Of a DNA stretch of 64,000 nucleotides, positions 63,760 through 64,000 are shown piece after piece. The stretch lies in NCBI GenBank assembly GCA_963667855.2, contig CAXXKI010000021.1:116910-180909 (forward strand), written 5' to 3'. A program made the translations under genes and the position numbers. Within the stretch, counting starts at the first letter, position 1. Each line of letters opens with the position of its first letter. Under the pieces are notes generated by a model. It was not told where the DNA came from, searched no databases, and was given only the letters and a program-made list of their open reading frames with translations. This DNA comes from G963667855 sp963667855. Its GTDB lineage: Bacteria; Planctomycetota; Phycisphaerae; UBA1845.

Positions 63760-64000
63760 GGGGACGCCTTACTTGATCAAATCCTTACCCTTTCGGTCTC
63801 ACACTTGCGGCCTCCGGTTGCCTGGGTCTTTTAATTACTCGCCCCATTTCATTTATCAAGATAGTTCTTCCGCAGAATCTGTATAGGAGTCAATTCAATA
63901 AACTGCCCGCCAAACTCGTGCCTGAGCCATTACGTGTATTAAGTAAACTGTCCCCCGAACTCTCCCCGTGTATTAAGTAAACTGTCCCCCGAACTCTCCC
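63760..64000. repeat. Family C repeat, copy 4 with internal deletion and tandem ends
   Basis: It opens with GGGGACGCCTTACTTGATCA, lacks the central ~150 bases of the other copies, and then shows two tandem copies of TATTAAGTAAACTGTCCCCC, each followed by GAACTCTCCC, up to the window edge. Confidence 0.75.

Noticed and set aside
1..64000. tRNA and rRNA genes
   Set aside because: Candidate T-loop-like stretches such as GGTTCGA belong to family B repeats and lack cloverleaf partners. No rRNA-conserved segment is visible.

Overview
The window reads as a chromosomal segment of a planctomycete, most likely of the Phycisphaerae lineage (inference). The evidence is PEP-CTERM tails on small exported proteins, very large secreted proteins ending in paired dockerin/EF-hand-like calcium loops, FG-GAP propeller proteins, an SpmA/SpmB pair, and many lipoproteins and membrane proteins without recognisable families. 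No rRNA, tRNA or CRISPR array was found.

Layout. 1-6.4 kb is housekeeping: the 3' end of tgt, yajC, a YbaK deacylase, a nitroreductase, an endonuclease III-like glycosylase, a CPBP protease, a short PEP-CTERM protein and a sodium:solute symporter. 6.4-19.7 kb alternates single genes (two tandem small membrane proteins, a long coiled-coil MscS channel, a PEP-CTERM protein, a HEAT-repeat protein, an alpha/beta hydrolase, a DUF3592 protein, a lipoprotein) with two dispersed repeat families. 19.9-30.3 kb is metabolic and envelope related: a SucC-like ligase gene broken by three single-base shifts, a double-thioredoxin-fold lipoprotein, a SurA-like parvulin, an orphan GAF histidine kinase, and an etfB-etfA-acyl-CoA dehydrogenase operon. 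30.8-45.3 kb holds secreted proteins, including two giant paralogues in tandem and an FG-GAP protein, plus a small transcription unit with its own promoter and terminator that may be an undescribed RNA or micro-protein gene. 45.5-53.1 kb holds spmA-spmB, a dipeptide epimerase and a NamZ-type muramidase (together a probable muropeptide-salvage set), queA and lexA. lexA lies downstream of a glycine-rich open frame whose promoter is covered by a large dyad.

53.4-64 kb is an accessory and mobile zone. It has four copies of a third repeat family, a truncated IS66 accessory gene, an RHS C-terminal tip fragment cut by an IS3 element, an IS4-type element nested in that IS3 (16-bp inverted repeats, 9-bp target duplication), and a group II intron splitting a zinc-ribbon membrane protein gene.

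The three repeat families (A: GTAGGTCGGG type; B: GGGGACTGGT type; C: GGGGGACGCC / AGTAAACTGTCCCCC type) lie almost entirely between genes and sometimes form gene ends. They resemble REP/MITE elements mobilised in trans. No matching transposase is present, so that origin is inferred.
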